From the NCBI GenBank assembly GCA_015767355.1, contig JADWMH010000040.1, forward strand, positions 1-12,161: DNA of 12,161 bases, read 5' to 3'. The translations under genes were made by a program, and so were the position numbers. The notes under the pieces were generated by a model that was not told the DNA's origin, made no database searches, and saw nothing but the letters and a program-made list of their open reading frames with translations. Source of the stretch: Gammaproteobacteria bacterium. Its GTDB lineage: Bacteria > Pseudomonadota > Gammaproteobacteria > Chromatiales > Chromatiaceae. Positions 1 through 6,923 of this stretch are shown here, piece after piece (positions within the stretch are counted from its first letter, which is position 1; every line of letters begins with the position of its first letter).

Positions 1-27
1 TTTGATTCTCCTTATTGAATAAGATCT

Positions 28-1413
28 ATGAGTGATAACAGACTCTGGGCAGGGCGATTTAATGAACCGACCGATGCGTTTGTCGAGGCATTTACCGCAT
101 CGGTCGAATTTGACCAGCGACTTGCTCCCCAGGACATAGCCGGTTCCATTGCGCATGCAACCATGCTTGCCGCCCGGGAGATAATTTCCGGGGAGGAGAA
201 GCAGAGCATTGTCGATGGCCTGAATGCCATCAAGGCGCAAATTGAAGCGGGGTCATTCCCATGGTCTGTTGCGCTTGAAGATGTGCATATGAACATCGAG
301 GCTGCGCTGACTGATGCTATCGGCATCGCCGGAAAAAAACTGCATACCGGTCGTTCGCGCAATGACCAGGTGGCTACAGATATCCGCCTGTGGCTGCGTG
401 ATGAAATTGATGACATCAGCAGCGGGATTCGCAGGCTGCAAAAAGCGTTGCTTCAGATTGCGCAGCAGGAGGTCGATACCATCATGCCCGGTTTCACCCA
501 TCTGCAGACGGCCCAGCCGATCACCTTCGGCCATCACATGATGGCCTGGTTTGAGATGCTGTCACGTGATGCCAGCCGCCTGGCAGATTGCCGCAGGCGC
601 ATGAATATCATGCCGCTGGGCGCAGCCGCACTGGCAGGAACCACCTATCCCATCGACCGGGAATTAACGGCTGAACTGCTGGGATTCGATGCGCCTGCAG
701 AGAATTCACTGGATGCAGTTTCCGACCGCGATTTCGCCATCGAGTTTACCAGTGCAGCCAGTATTATGATGATGCATCTGTCGCGTTTCTCCGAAGAGCT
801 GATCATCTGGTCCTCGGCGCAGTTTGCCTTCATCGAACTCTCAGACAGTTTCTGCACCGGTTCCAGCATTATGCCGCAGAAGAAAAATCCGGATGTGCCG
901 GAGCTGATCCGCGGAAAAAGCGGACGCATCTTCGGCCACCTGATGGCGCTGCTGACGCTCATGAAGAGCCAGCCTCTGGCCTATAACAAGGACAACCAGG
1001 AGGACAAGGAGCCGCTGTTTGATACCGTGGACAACCTCAAGGGGTGCCTGAAAATCTTTGCCGACATGATTCCGGCGATCTCCTGTCGGCATGGCAACAT
1101 GCGTGCTGCAGCAATGCGCGGCTTTGCCACTGCAACAGACCTTGCTGACTACCTGGTGATCAAGGGAATAGCCTTTCGTGATGCGCATGAAATCGTCGGC
1201 AAGGCCGTCGCCTTGTGCGTCGGCAAGGGGTGTGATCTTTCCGAACTGAAGTTGAATGAATTGCAACAATTTTCTGCTGTCATCGATGAGGATGTTTTCG
1301 ATGTCCTCACGCTGGAAGGCTCGGTAGCGGCCCGCAATCACATCGGCGGCACAGCACCGCAGCAAGTCAGGGCTGCGATCCAGCGCGCACAGGAGAAGAT
1401 GGATTCAGCCTGA
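28..1413 (+). CDS. argH: Argininosuccinate lyase
   Basis: Cytoplasmic enzyme that splits argininosuccinate into arginine and fumarate, the last step of arginine biosynthesis. The 461-residue product has the usual length for the fumarase/aspartase superfamily member ArgH. The N-terminus (SDNRLWAGRFNEPTDAF) is typical of the family. The segment THLQTAQP (about residues 157-164) holds the conserved histidine H158. The superfamily signature GSSIMPQKKNP lies at about 278-288 and contains the mobile-loop catalytic serine S280, followed by the YNKDNQEDKEPLFD block. No key residue appears missing. The ATG at 28 matches the family start, but only a weak purine stretch (aataaga) precedes it; just 27 upstream bases are visible, so promoter and operon start cannot be judged. 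It is probably the first visible gene of a rightward cluster with the nnrS, mazG-like and djlA genes; a 47-bp gap precedes nnrS. Identification is very secure. Confidence 0.98.
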   Translation: MSDNRLWAGRFNEPTDAFVEAFTASVEFDQRLAPQDIAGSIAHATMLAAREIISGEEKQSIVDGLNAIKAQIEAGSFPWSVALEDVHMNIEAALTDAIGIAGKKLHTGRSRNDQVATDIRLWLRDEIDDISSGIRRLQKALLQIAQQEVDTIMPGFTHLQTAQPITFGHHMMAWFEMLSRDASRLADCRRRMNIMPLGAAALAGTTYPIDRELTAELLGFDAPAENSLDAVSDRDFAIEFTSAASIMMMHLSRFSEELIIWSSAQFAFIELSDSFCTGSSIMPQKKNPDVPELIRGKSGRIFGHLMALLTLMKSQPLAYNKDNQEDKEPLFDTVDNLKGCLKIFADMIPAISCRHGNMRAAAMRGFATATDLADYLVIKGIAFRDAHEIVGKAVALCVGKGCDLSELKLNELQQFSAVIDEDVFDVLTLEGSVAARNHIGGTAPQQVRAAIQRAQEKMDSA

Positions 1414-1460
1414 TACTTCCGGCATTATTTCCTTACAACTGAAACTGAAGAGAGAGGCAA

Positions 1461-2657
1461 ATGGCGCTTCTGAATATTAATGAACAACAACCCACGCTGA
1501 AGCGCTTTGCATTGTTTGAGCTTGGCTTCCGCCCTTTTTTTCTGCTGGCAGGAATATCCGCAGTGGTGCTGATGTCGCTGTGGTTGCTGATGTGGTCGGG
1601 GTGGATGGAGAGACCTCCCTACTATCCGGGCAACTGGTGGCATATCCATGAGATGCTGATGGGTTATACATCGGTCGTCATCGTCGGCTTTTTGCTAACG
1701 GCCAGCCGCAACTGGACAGGGGTTCAAACGCTGCATGGCTCATGGCTGGCGGCGCTGACAGGGTTGTGGGTCATTGCCCGTATATTGCCGTTCATCCCGG
1801 TTCCAGGGATGTGGATCGCTGTTGTCGACCTCTCGTTTTTGCTGTTTTCAGGGATCGCCGTCGCCATCCCGGTGCTGCGGGTCAAGCAGTACAAGAATAT
1901 GATCTTCACTCCCATCGTGCTGGGTCTGTGGGTTGCAAATCTGCTGATGCACCTGCAACTGCTGGGCCTTACCACTGACACAGCCATCATCGGCCAACGC
2001 ATGGCGATTGCGCTGATCGTGGTGCTGATTATGGTGATGGGAACACGGGTGATTCCCTTTTTTATCGAGAATGGAACCGGGCAGAGAGGGGCTACCCGTC
2101 ACTATCATGCGGTGGAGATTTCCGGAACTGTCGTCACCAGCGCATGGGCATTTTACTATACCCTGTTTGGAAATGATCTGATCAGCGGTGTTGCGGCGCT
2201 GCTTGCAGCCATATTGCTGGCTATCCGCGCCGCTGGATGGCATCTCAGCGCGCTGTGGAAGGTTCCGCTGTTGTGGATTCTCTACCTCGGATTTCTATGG
2301 GTTCCAATCGGCCTGCTGATGCATTTCATGACGGCGATGGGTTGGACCACCAGCAGCTACGCAATCCATGCACTGACCTCCGGGGCTTTTGGCATCATCA
2401 CGCTCGGCATGATGAGCCGCGTTATCCTCGGCCACACGGGCAGGGAGTTGAAACACTCTACCGCGCTGATCGTCGCGTTCGTGTTTATTCTGATAACGCC
2501 GCTGTTGCGTCTGCTGCCGGCCATTCCGGCATTTGCCGAAAATTACTACTTTATGGTCCACATGGCAGGCGGCTTCTGGTTTCTCGCCTTTCTGGTGTTT
2601 GTGTTTCGCTACGCATCGATGCTGATCAAGCCAAGAGTGGATGGCCGCCCGGGATGA
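1461..2657 (+). CDS. nnrS: NnrS family polytopic membrane protein
   Basis: Inner-membrane protein of the NnrS family (398 residues). Known members are heme- and copper-binding and help cells tolerate nitric oxide, relieving nitrosative stress on iron-containing metabolites. About 12 hydrophobic segments can be read, roughly at residues 28-46, 64-82, 94-112, 117-138, 148-168, 180-200, 217-236, 240-257, 269-290, 301-322, 334-352 and 364-384. Family-typical features are GFRPFF (22-27), WWHIHEM (59-65, histidines as candidate metal or heme ligands), IPFF (198-201), HALTSG (303-308) and GHTGR (324-328). The ATG has a good ribosome site (gaagagagaggc) just upstream. No nitrite or NO reductase gene, nor a clear FNR-type site, is visible nearby, so the link to NO here rests on the family alone. 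The next gene begins 16 bp after its stop, suggesting co-transcription. Confidence 0.93.
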   Translation: MALLNINEQQPTLKRFALFELGFRPFFLLAGISAVVLMSLWLLMWSGWMERPPYYPGNWWHIHEMLMGYTSVVIVGFLLTASRNWTGVQTLHGSWLAALTGLWVIARILPFIPVPGMWIAVVDLSFLLFSGIAVAIPVLRVKQYKNMIFTPIVLGLWVANLLMHLQLLGLTTDTAIIGQRMAIALIVVLIMVMGTRVIPFFIENGTGQRGATRHYHAVEISGTVVTSAWAFYYTLFGNDLISGVAALLAAILLAIRAAGWHLSALWKVPLLWILYLGFLWVPIGLLMHFMTAMGWTTSSYAIHALTSGAFGIITLGMMSRVILGHTGRELKHSTALIVAFVFILITPLLRLLPAIPAFAENYYFMVHMAGGFWFLAFLVFVFRYASMLIKPRVDGRPG

Positions 2658-2673
2658 GACGGTGAGAGAAGAG

Positions 2674-3033
2674 ATGAGAGAAGATTCATTGGCTGCGTTG
2701 AACCAGCGCCTTAAAGCTTTTGCCCAAAGCCGTGACTGGGAGCAATTCCATTCTCCAAAAAACCTCTCCATGGCATTGATCGCCGAGGCAGCCGAGCTGG
2801 TCGAGCATTTTCAATGGCTGACTGAAGAGCAGAGCTACAACCTCTCTGACGGCAAGCATGACGAAGTGGCGATGGAGATGGCGGATATCCTGATATTTCT
2901 GATCCGCTGCGCCGAACGTCTCGATATCGATCTTGTCGCAGCAGCCAACAAAAAGATTGAGATCAATGAACAGCGTTATCCTGCCGATAAGGTAAGGGGT
3001 GATGCGCGCCGTGCGGCCGAGTATGAAGATTGA
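2674..3033 (+). CDS. MazG-like nucleotide pyrophosphohydrolase (dCTPase-like)
   Basis: Small cytoplasmic all-alpha NTP pyrophosphohydrolase of the MazG/RS21-C6 (DCTPP1-like) group, 119 residues. Relatives hydrolyse non-canonical or excess nucleoside triphosphates to monophosphates and pyrophosphate, cleaning the nucleotide pool; the actual substrate cannot be read from sequence. The metal-binding pattern ExxE...ExxD is intact: E38-A-A-E41 (in EAAELVEHFQW) and E68-M-A-D71 (in EMADIL). The RDWEQFHSPKNL segment (20-31) is typical of the subgroup. I chose ATG 2674 because family members begin shortly before a DxLxxLxxxLxxF helix and a GAGAGAAGAG purine run precedes it. An in-frame ATG at 2641 would overlap the end of nnrS, and GTG 2662 is also possible. 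It is a single-domain enzyme, not full-length two-domain MazG, and is not paired with mazEF. The djlA gene follows after 9 bp. Confidence 0.88.
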   Translation: MREDSLAALNQRLKAFAQSRDWEQFHSPKNLSMALIAEAAELVEHFQWLTEEQSYNLSDGKHDEVAMEMADILIFLIRCAERLDIDLVAAANKKIEINEQRYPADKVRGDARRAAEYED

Positions 3034-3042
3034 GGTGAAGTG

Positions 3043-3858
3043 ATGGGCTGGTGGGGAAAACTGCTTGGTGGAACATTCGGATTTATGCTTGGCGGGCCGA
3101 TAGGAGCGCTGCTTGGCGCTGTCATGGGTCATCAGATCGACAAGGGTCTGAATGTTGCACGGCTCGAAGGGCCCGAACTCGATGCGGATCAAAGAGAGCT
3201 GATACAGACCGCCTTTTTTACAGCGACCTTTTCCGTCATGGGACATATCGCCAAGGCCGATGGCCAGGTGACGCGCGATGAGATCGAGATTGCTGAAGCG
3301 CTGATGCAGCAGATGGCTCTGGATGCCGAGCAGCGTAAATTGGCGATGGCGCTTTTCCAGCAGGGAAAGAGGGCGGATTTCGATCTCGCGGGAGTGCTGG
3401 ATCAGTTCAAGCATCAGCTGGGCCGGCAAAGAAATCTGCTGCGCATCTTTATCGAGGTTCAGGTGCAGGTTGCCCTCAGCGACGGGGTGATGCATTCAGC
3501 GGAAGAGAAAATCCTGCTGCAGGTGTGCAAACATCTGGGGTTCCGCCAGGCTGAATACCGCGCCATCATCTACCTGGTGAAGGCCTCGGGGCACTTTGCA
3601 GGCGAGCAGCGTCAGGGCCGCAAACCCTCTGCAGCGACATCTGCTGCAACCATCAATGATGCCTATGAACTGCTTGGCGTCGATAAGTCAGCCTCTGACA
3701 GCGACGTGAAAAAGGCCTATCGCCGCATGTTGAGCCGACATCACCCCGACAAACTGGTTTCCAAAGGGCTTCCGGAAGAGATGATGAAGGTTGCAGCAGA
3801 CAAAACCTTCCAGATCAAGCAAGCCTACGATATGATCAAAAAAGCCAGAGGGATGTAG
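3043..3858 (+). CDS. djlA: DjlA-like membrane-anchored J-domain co-chaperone
   Basis: Co-chaperone expected to stimulate the ATPase of DnaK from the cytoplasmic face of the inner membrane; in enterobacteria DjlA overexpression feeds into Rcs envelope-stress signalling. The 271-residue product shows the classic order. A glycine-rich N-terminal transmembrane segment lies at about residues 5-29 (GGTFGFMLGGPIGALLGAVMG), with a TerB-like helical domain at about 50-170. A linker rich in Gln, Arg, Ser and Ala comes next, and a C-terminal J domain at about 206-271 carries the essential HPD tripeptide at 234-236. The glycine-rich anchor resembles the DjlA dimerisation segment. ATG 3043 is preferred over GTG 3040 because the ribosome site GAGGTGA (3032-3038) is then 4 nt away instead of 1. 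It is last in the rightward cluster and converges on recG across a repeat-containing gap. A DnaJ-like protein lacking the DjlA role is less likely given the TerB domain and anchor. Confidence 0.93.
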   Translation: MGWWGKLLGGTFGFMLGGPIGALLGAVMGHQIDKGLNVARLEGPELDADQRELIQTAFFTATFSVMGHIAKADGQVTRDEIEIAEALMQQMALDAEQRKLAMALFQQGKRADFDLAGVLDQFKHQLGRQRNLLRIFIEVQVQVALSDGVMHSAEEKILLQVCKHLGFRQAEYRAIIYLVKASGHFAGEQRQGRKPSAATSAATINDAYELLGVDKSASDSDVKKAYRRMLSRHHPDKLVSKGLPEEMMKVAADKTFQIKQAYDMIKKARGM

Positions 3859-3876
3859 AAACCGTTACTATATTAA

Positions 3877-3909
3877 CCACGGAACACACGGACTACACGG
3901 AAAAACACG
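3877..3909. repeat. CACGGA short tandem array, 9-bp period
   Basis: CACGG occurs at 3878, 3887 and 3896, exactly 9 bp apart, with a degenerate fourth unit (CACGT) at 3906, 10 bp on. The unit is roughly CACGGAnnA. Arrays of this CCACGGA(A)CACGGA kind are familiar intergenic elements in environmental bacterial genomes. An inverted copy, CCGTGTG at 3926-3932, could pair with CACACGG at 3885-3891 in a transcript, but no T-tract follows, so I do not call it a terminator. It lies between the convergent djlA and recG genes. Confidence 0.6.
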
Positions 3910-3944
3910 TAACTTCTCAATAACCCCGTGTGCTTGATTCTTCA

Positions 3945-3974
3945 TAGGATGTGTCGAGGCACGAGGCGCATCAG
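3945..3974. repeat. TAGGATG...GCGCATC hairpin repeat
   Basis: The stretch TAGGATGTGTCGAGGCACGAGGCGCATCAG resembles the dispersed proteobacterial intergenic repeat group that begins (G)TAGG and contains two complementary arms. Here GATGTGTC and GGCGCATC can pair in RNA when G-U wobbles are allowed, around a loop of about nine bases. It ends about 14 bp before the 3' end of recG. Assignment to that repeat group is from memory of its general form and should be checked by copy number in the genome. Confidence 0.45.
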
Positions 3975-3987
3975 CAATCCTCCGAAC

Positions 3988-6081
3988 CTACACCCCCCTG
4001 TATTGCACCTTATGGCCTATCCAGCGATGAATCAACGGCGCGGCAGCCTGCGGATGTTTTGTGAGCACCATCCTTGCCGCTTGTTGAACACGGGTCAGCA
4101 GATTTTGATCACGCACTACATCCGCGATGCGAAACTGCAGCTCACCGGTCTGGCGTGTTCCCAGCACTTCGCCGGGGCCACGAATCTCCAGATCTTTTTG
4201 TGCGATGATAAATCCGTCACTGCTGTCGCGCATCACCGCAAGGCGCTGTCGCGACTGCTGCCCCAGCGGTGGATGGTAGAGCAGCACACAGTGGCTTTGC
4301 TCTGACCCCCTGCCGACACGCCCGCGCAGCTGATGCAGCTGTGCCAGACCCAGGCGTTCGGGGTTTTCGATGATCATGAGGCTGGCATTGGGTACATCCA
4401 CGCCAACCTCGATGACGGTCGTGGCGACCAGCAGATCAGTTTCACCCGCCTTGAAAGAATTCATTGCCGTCTCTTTCTGAGTCGCGTTCATGCGTCCGTG
4501 CACCAGCGCGATCTTTAATTGGACAAGCTGCTGTTGCAGTTGTTGCGCAGTATCCTCCGCCGCCTGTGCCTGCAGCGCAGCAGACTCCTCGATCAGGGTG
4601 CAAACCCAGTAGGCCTGTCTGCCCTGCTGACATGCATCTCGGACACGTTCGATGACCTCGTCCCGGCGGTTATCGGAGAGCACCACTGTTGTTACAGGAA
4701 TGCGGCCCGGGGGGAGTTCGTCGATGACAGAGAGATCGAGATCGGCATAGGCTGTCATGGCCAGAGTGCGAGGGATCGGCGTGGCCGTCATGATCAACTG
4801 GTGCGGCAGCAGGCCTTCAGCCTCGCCTTTTTGCCGCAGCGCCAGGCGTTGATGCACGCCAAAACGGTGTTGCTCGTCGATGACCACCAGGCCAAGCGAG
4901 TGGAATTCCACGTCACTCTGAAAGAGCGCATGTGTGCCGATAATCAGGCGCGCCTCGCCGCTGGCAATCTGCTGCAGGCGCTGTGAACGCGCCTTGCCCT
5001 TGTGGCTTCCCGACAGCGACACTAACGCCACACCCAGTGGTTCCAGCCACTGCTGCAGGTTATTGAGGTGCTGCTCGGCAAGCAGCTCGGTCGGCGCCAT
5101 GATCACGGTCTGATAGCCGCTGCTGATGGCCTGCAGTGCAGCCAGTGCGGCAACGATGGTCTTGCCTGAGCCGACATCACCCTGTACAAGGCGCTGCATC
5201 GGATGCGGTTCGGTCATGTCGGTGATGATCTCATCGAGCACGCGCTGTTGGGCGGCAGTCAAAGAGAAGGGCAGTTTGTTTAGCAACTGATCAGCAAGAG
5301 GAGCCTGCGCATCGATAGCGGGCGCATTATGCCGGCGCTGTTGCCGACGCATCTGCAGCAGGCTCAGCTGATGGGCGAGAAGCTCCTCGAAGACCAGGCG
5401 CTGCTGCGCGGGATGCGCCCCCTCCTGCAGATCATCCAGCGAGATGTCCGGAGGCGGGCGATGCAGCAGTTGCAGCGCCCGGGCAAGTGGCTGTGACAGT
5501 AGTGGGTCGAGAGATGACGGCAGCAGTTCAGTCAACAGTGCGCCGTTCTCAAGCAGCGCCAGAGCCTGCTTCGTCAATTCAAACCAGGTGCGCTGCTGTA
5601 GCCCTTCGGTAGAGGGGTAAACAGGAGTCAGGGTATCATCAACCTCTATTTCCTGATCCTCCTCGAGCAGGGAGTACTCGGGATGAACGATCTCATAGCT
5701 GGCTGGTCCGTTGCGGATCTCGCCGAAGCAGCGCAGCCGTGCGCCGTGTCGAAAGGACTCTTTTTGCGCATTGGAGAAGTAGAAAAAACGCAGTATCAGT
5801 GTGCCAGTGCCGTCGCTGACCTGCACCAGCAACGAGCGGCGGCGTCCAAAGCGAATCTGGGCATGATCGACGCTCGCCTCGATCACCACATGCTCGCCGG
5901 GGCGCACGGCGCCAAGCGGGTAGACCCGGGTGCGATCCTGGTAGCGCAGCGGCAGGTGAAACAGAATATCCTGAACACTCTCGATACCAAGCCCCGCAAG
6001 GCGCTCGGAAACGCGCGGTCCCACGCCTTTCAGCGTGGTGACCGACAACTCCTGCAGTGATTGTAAATTAACCGCCGTCAA
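3988..6081 (-). CDS. recG: ATP-dependent DNA helicase RecG
   Basis: Superfamily 2 double-stranded DNA translocase that remodels stalled forks, D-loops and branched intermediates during recombination and replication restart. The product is 697 residues, against about 690 for E. coli RecG. The N-terminal wedge/OB region starts with TTLKGVGPRVSERL and FHLPLRYQDRT. Walker A GDVGSGKT is at 301-308 and the Walker B/DExH box DEQH at 402-405, followed by RFGVHQR. TATPIPRT and the C-terminal motif VI QLRGRVGRG follow. The end of the protein (RWIGHKVQYRGV) is family-like. The start is TTG at 6081, the only usable start codon close downstream of the in-frame TAG at 6088-6090. The purine run AGGAG sits only 1 nt before it, unusually tight, so initiation may be weak or use a downstream TTG. 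I found no convincing promoter upstream. It converges with djlA. Confidence 0.97.
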   Translation of the reverse strand: MTAVNLQSLQELSVTTLKGVGPRVSERLAGLGIESVQDILFHLPLRYQDRTRVYPLGAVRPGEHVVIEASVDHAQIRFGRRRSLLVQVSDGTGTLILRFFYFSNAQKESFRHGARLRCFGEIRNGPASYEIVHPEYSLLEEDQEIEVDDTLTPVYPSTEGLQQRTWFELTKQALALLENGALLTELLPSSLDPLLSQPLARALQLLHRPPPDISLDDLQEGAHPAQQRLVFEELLAHQLSLLQMRRQQRRHNAPAIDAQAPLADQLLNKLPFSLTAAQQRVLDEIITDMTEPHPMQRLVQGDVGSGKTIVAALAALQAISSGYQTVIMAPTELLAEQHLNNLQQWLEPLGVALVSLSGSHKGKARSQRLQQIASGEARLIIGTHALFQSDVEFHSLGLVVIDEQHRFGVHQRLALRQKGEAEGLLPHQLIMTATPIPRTLAMTAYADLDLSVIDELPPGRIPVTTVVLSDNRRDEVIERVRDACQQGRQAYWVCTLIEESAALQAQAAEDTAQQLQQQLVQLKIALVHGRMNATQKETAMNSFKAGETDLLVATTVIEVGVDVPNASLMIIENPERLGLAQLHQLRGRVGRGSEQSHCVLLYHPPLGQQSRQRLAVMRDSSDGFIIAQKDLEIRGPGEVLGTRQTGELQFRIADVVRDQNLLTRVQQAARMVLTKHPQAAAPLIHRWIGHKVQYRGV

Positions 6082-6311
6082 TCTCCTCTACTTGAGAACT
6101 CTGTTTACCTGTGCTGATTGGGAACACTCTCTACTGTATGATAGCGTAATGTTTCAGTAGGTGACATATCAAAAAATGCATGCTTTTGGAGAAGGTAACG
6201 TGAGAAATCATGGGGCTGTTGCGGGAAGTGCATTTATAAACATTGGTCTGCACCTCAAACAGATAGATCGTTTACAATTCTGATAGATTCTCCACAAGGG
6301 GCTGTCATGCA
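6082..6311. other. Gene-poor, AT-richer stretch between recG and the hepT remnant
   Basis: No recognisable gene lies here, and by eye the bases are AT-richer than in the flanking genes. The only coding hint is a 27-codon frame starting with GTG at 6200 and stopping at 6281-6283; it is preceded by a strong Shine-Dalgarno-like GGAGAAGG four bases upstream but resembles nothing I know. TATGAT at 6137-6142 and TATCAT on the other strand resemble -10 boxes but lack a -35 partner. Together with the adjacent toxin-gene stump, the stretch may be the scar of a decayed insertion. Confidence 0.4.
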
Positions 6312-6440
6312 AGATTCATCGCGTTTCGCAATATCCTCATTCATGGCTATGCGCAGGTGGATATTCGTCTGGTCTGGAGTGTGGTTGAAGAAAAGTTACC
6401 GACTCTGCTTGATGAAGTGACCCGGCTTCTTGAAGAGTGA
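6312..6440 (+). pseudogene. 3' remnant of a HepT-like (DUF86/HEPN) toxin gene
   Basis: The frame reads FIAFRNILIHGYAQVD and continues through RLVWSVVEEKLPTLL to a TGA at 6438-6440. This matches the C-terminal third of DUF86/HepT-like HEPN ribonuclease toxins, the partners of MntA-type minimal nucleotidyltransferases. The motif RX4HXY is intact (R codon 6327, H codon 6342, Y codon 6348): Arg and His form the HEPN active site, and the Tyr is the residue AMPylated by MntA in the characterised Shewanella pair. Only about 42 codons remain of an expected 110-140. The frame is open back to TAG at 6264-6266 but contains no ATG, GTG or TTG before the conserved part, so no intact product can be made. 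No nucleotidyltransferase antitoxin gene is visible. I read this as a deletion remnant of a lost toxin-antitoxin locus. Confidence 0.8.
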
Positions 6441-6459
6441 ACGTGCAAACGGTGGATTT

Positions 6460-6491
6460 GTTGAGGGGCATAATCCCCAGCTAAACTCAAC
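6460..6491 (+). other. Possible stem-loop in the yjbQ leader
   Basis: GTTGAG (6460-6465) is complementary to CTCAAC (6486-6491), and inside it GGG (6466-6468) can pair with CCC (6475-6477), leaving an 8-nt bulge on one side and a short loop. It ends just before the presumed ribosome site of yjbQ (GGA at 6493-6495). It could influence translation, but a structure of this size also arises by chance. Confidence 0.25.
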
Positions 6492-6501
6492 TGGATTAGA
6501 G

Positions 6502-6921
6502 ATGATGAAGAGCTATCAGCAGCAGTTGCAGTTTCAGACAAGGGGCCGCAATACGATGAATATCAGCGGGGAGATTGCCGCCGTGGCGGCGGAGTCCGGG
6601 GTTGATACCGGCCTGTGCCATGTTTTTTTGCATCACACCAGTGCTTCGTTGATTTTGTGTGAAAATGCCGATGCGGATGTGCGCAGGGATCTGGAGACGT
6701 TTATGCTGCGGCTGGCGCCGGATGGCGATCCCATGTTCATCCATGTTGATGAAGGGCCGGACGATATGCCGGCGCATGTGCGCTCGATTCTAACCGGTAT
6801 GGATTTAACGGTTCCGGTGACGCAGGGGCGGTTGGCGCTTGGAACCTGGCAGGGAGTCTATCTGTGGGAGCACCGCCACCGCCCCCACCAGCGGCGGGTG
6901 ACGGTCACGGTTCAGGGGTAA
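6502..6921 (+). CDS. yjbQ: YjbQ/UPF0047 family protein (secondary thiamine-phosphate synthase-like)
   Basis: Small cytoplasmic protein of the UPF0047/YjbQ family, about 139 residues, the usual length. E. coli YjbQ has been reported to have weak thiamine-phosphate synthase activity; the true physiological role of the family is not settled. Family hallmarks are present in order: HHTSASL (44-50) followed by CEN (53-55), GPDDMPAH (85-92) and GTWQGVYLWEHR (114-125). These hold the conserved histidines thought to bind metal or ligand. ATG 6502 and ATG 6505 are adjacent; a GGA at 6493-6495 gives 6 or 9 nt spacing. The frame extends upstream to a TTG at 6430, but that part overlaps the toxin-gene stump and has no family similarity. 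Its stop codon is only 2 bp from that of the convergent IalB-like gene, so the two mRNAs must overlap at their 3' ends unless termination occurs inside a gene. Confidence 0.92.
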   Translation: MMKSYQQQLQFQTRGRNTMNISGEIAAVAAESGVDTGLCHVFLHHTSASLILCENADADVRRDLETFMLRLAPDGDPMFIHVDEGPDDMPAHVRSILTGMDLTVPVTQGRLALGTWQGVYLWEHRHRPHQRRVTVTVQG

Positions 6922-6923
6922 GT

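Noticed and set aside
841..1365. Minus-strand open frame of 174 codons inside argH
   Set aside because: It is antisense to highly conserved argH sequence, including the GSSxMPQKKNP signature, and its product looks like a random shadow.
2641..2673. Upstream start ATG 2641 for the MazG-like gene
   Set aside because: It would overlap nnrS and add 11 residues that the family lacks; ATG 2674 has a suitable purine run and matches the usual N-terminus.
2686..3495. Long open frame (269 codons) on the minus strand
   Set aside because: It runs antisense across the well-supported MazG-like and djlA genes, its product resembles no family I know, and its openness follows from the codon use of the real genes.
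4519..4986. Open frame of 155 codons on the plus strand inside recG
   Set aside because: It lies wholly within recG on the opposite strand, shows no recognisable domain and has no separate ribosome-site or promoter evidence.
6430..6501. Extension of yjbQ to an upstream TTG at 6430
   Set aside because: The extra residues overlap the toxin-gene stump, have no similarity to the YjbQ family and lack a ribosome site; family members start near ATG 6502 or 6505.
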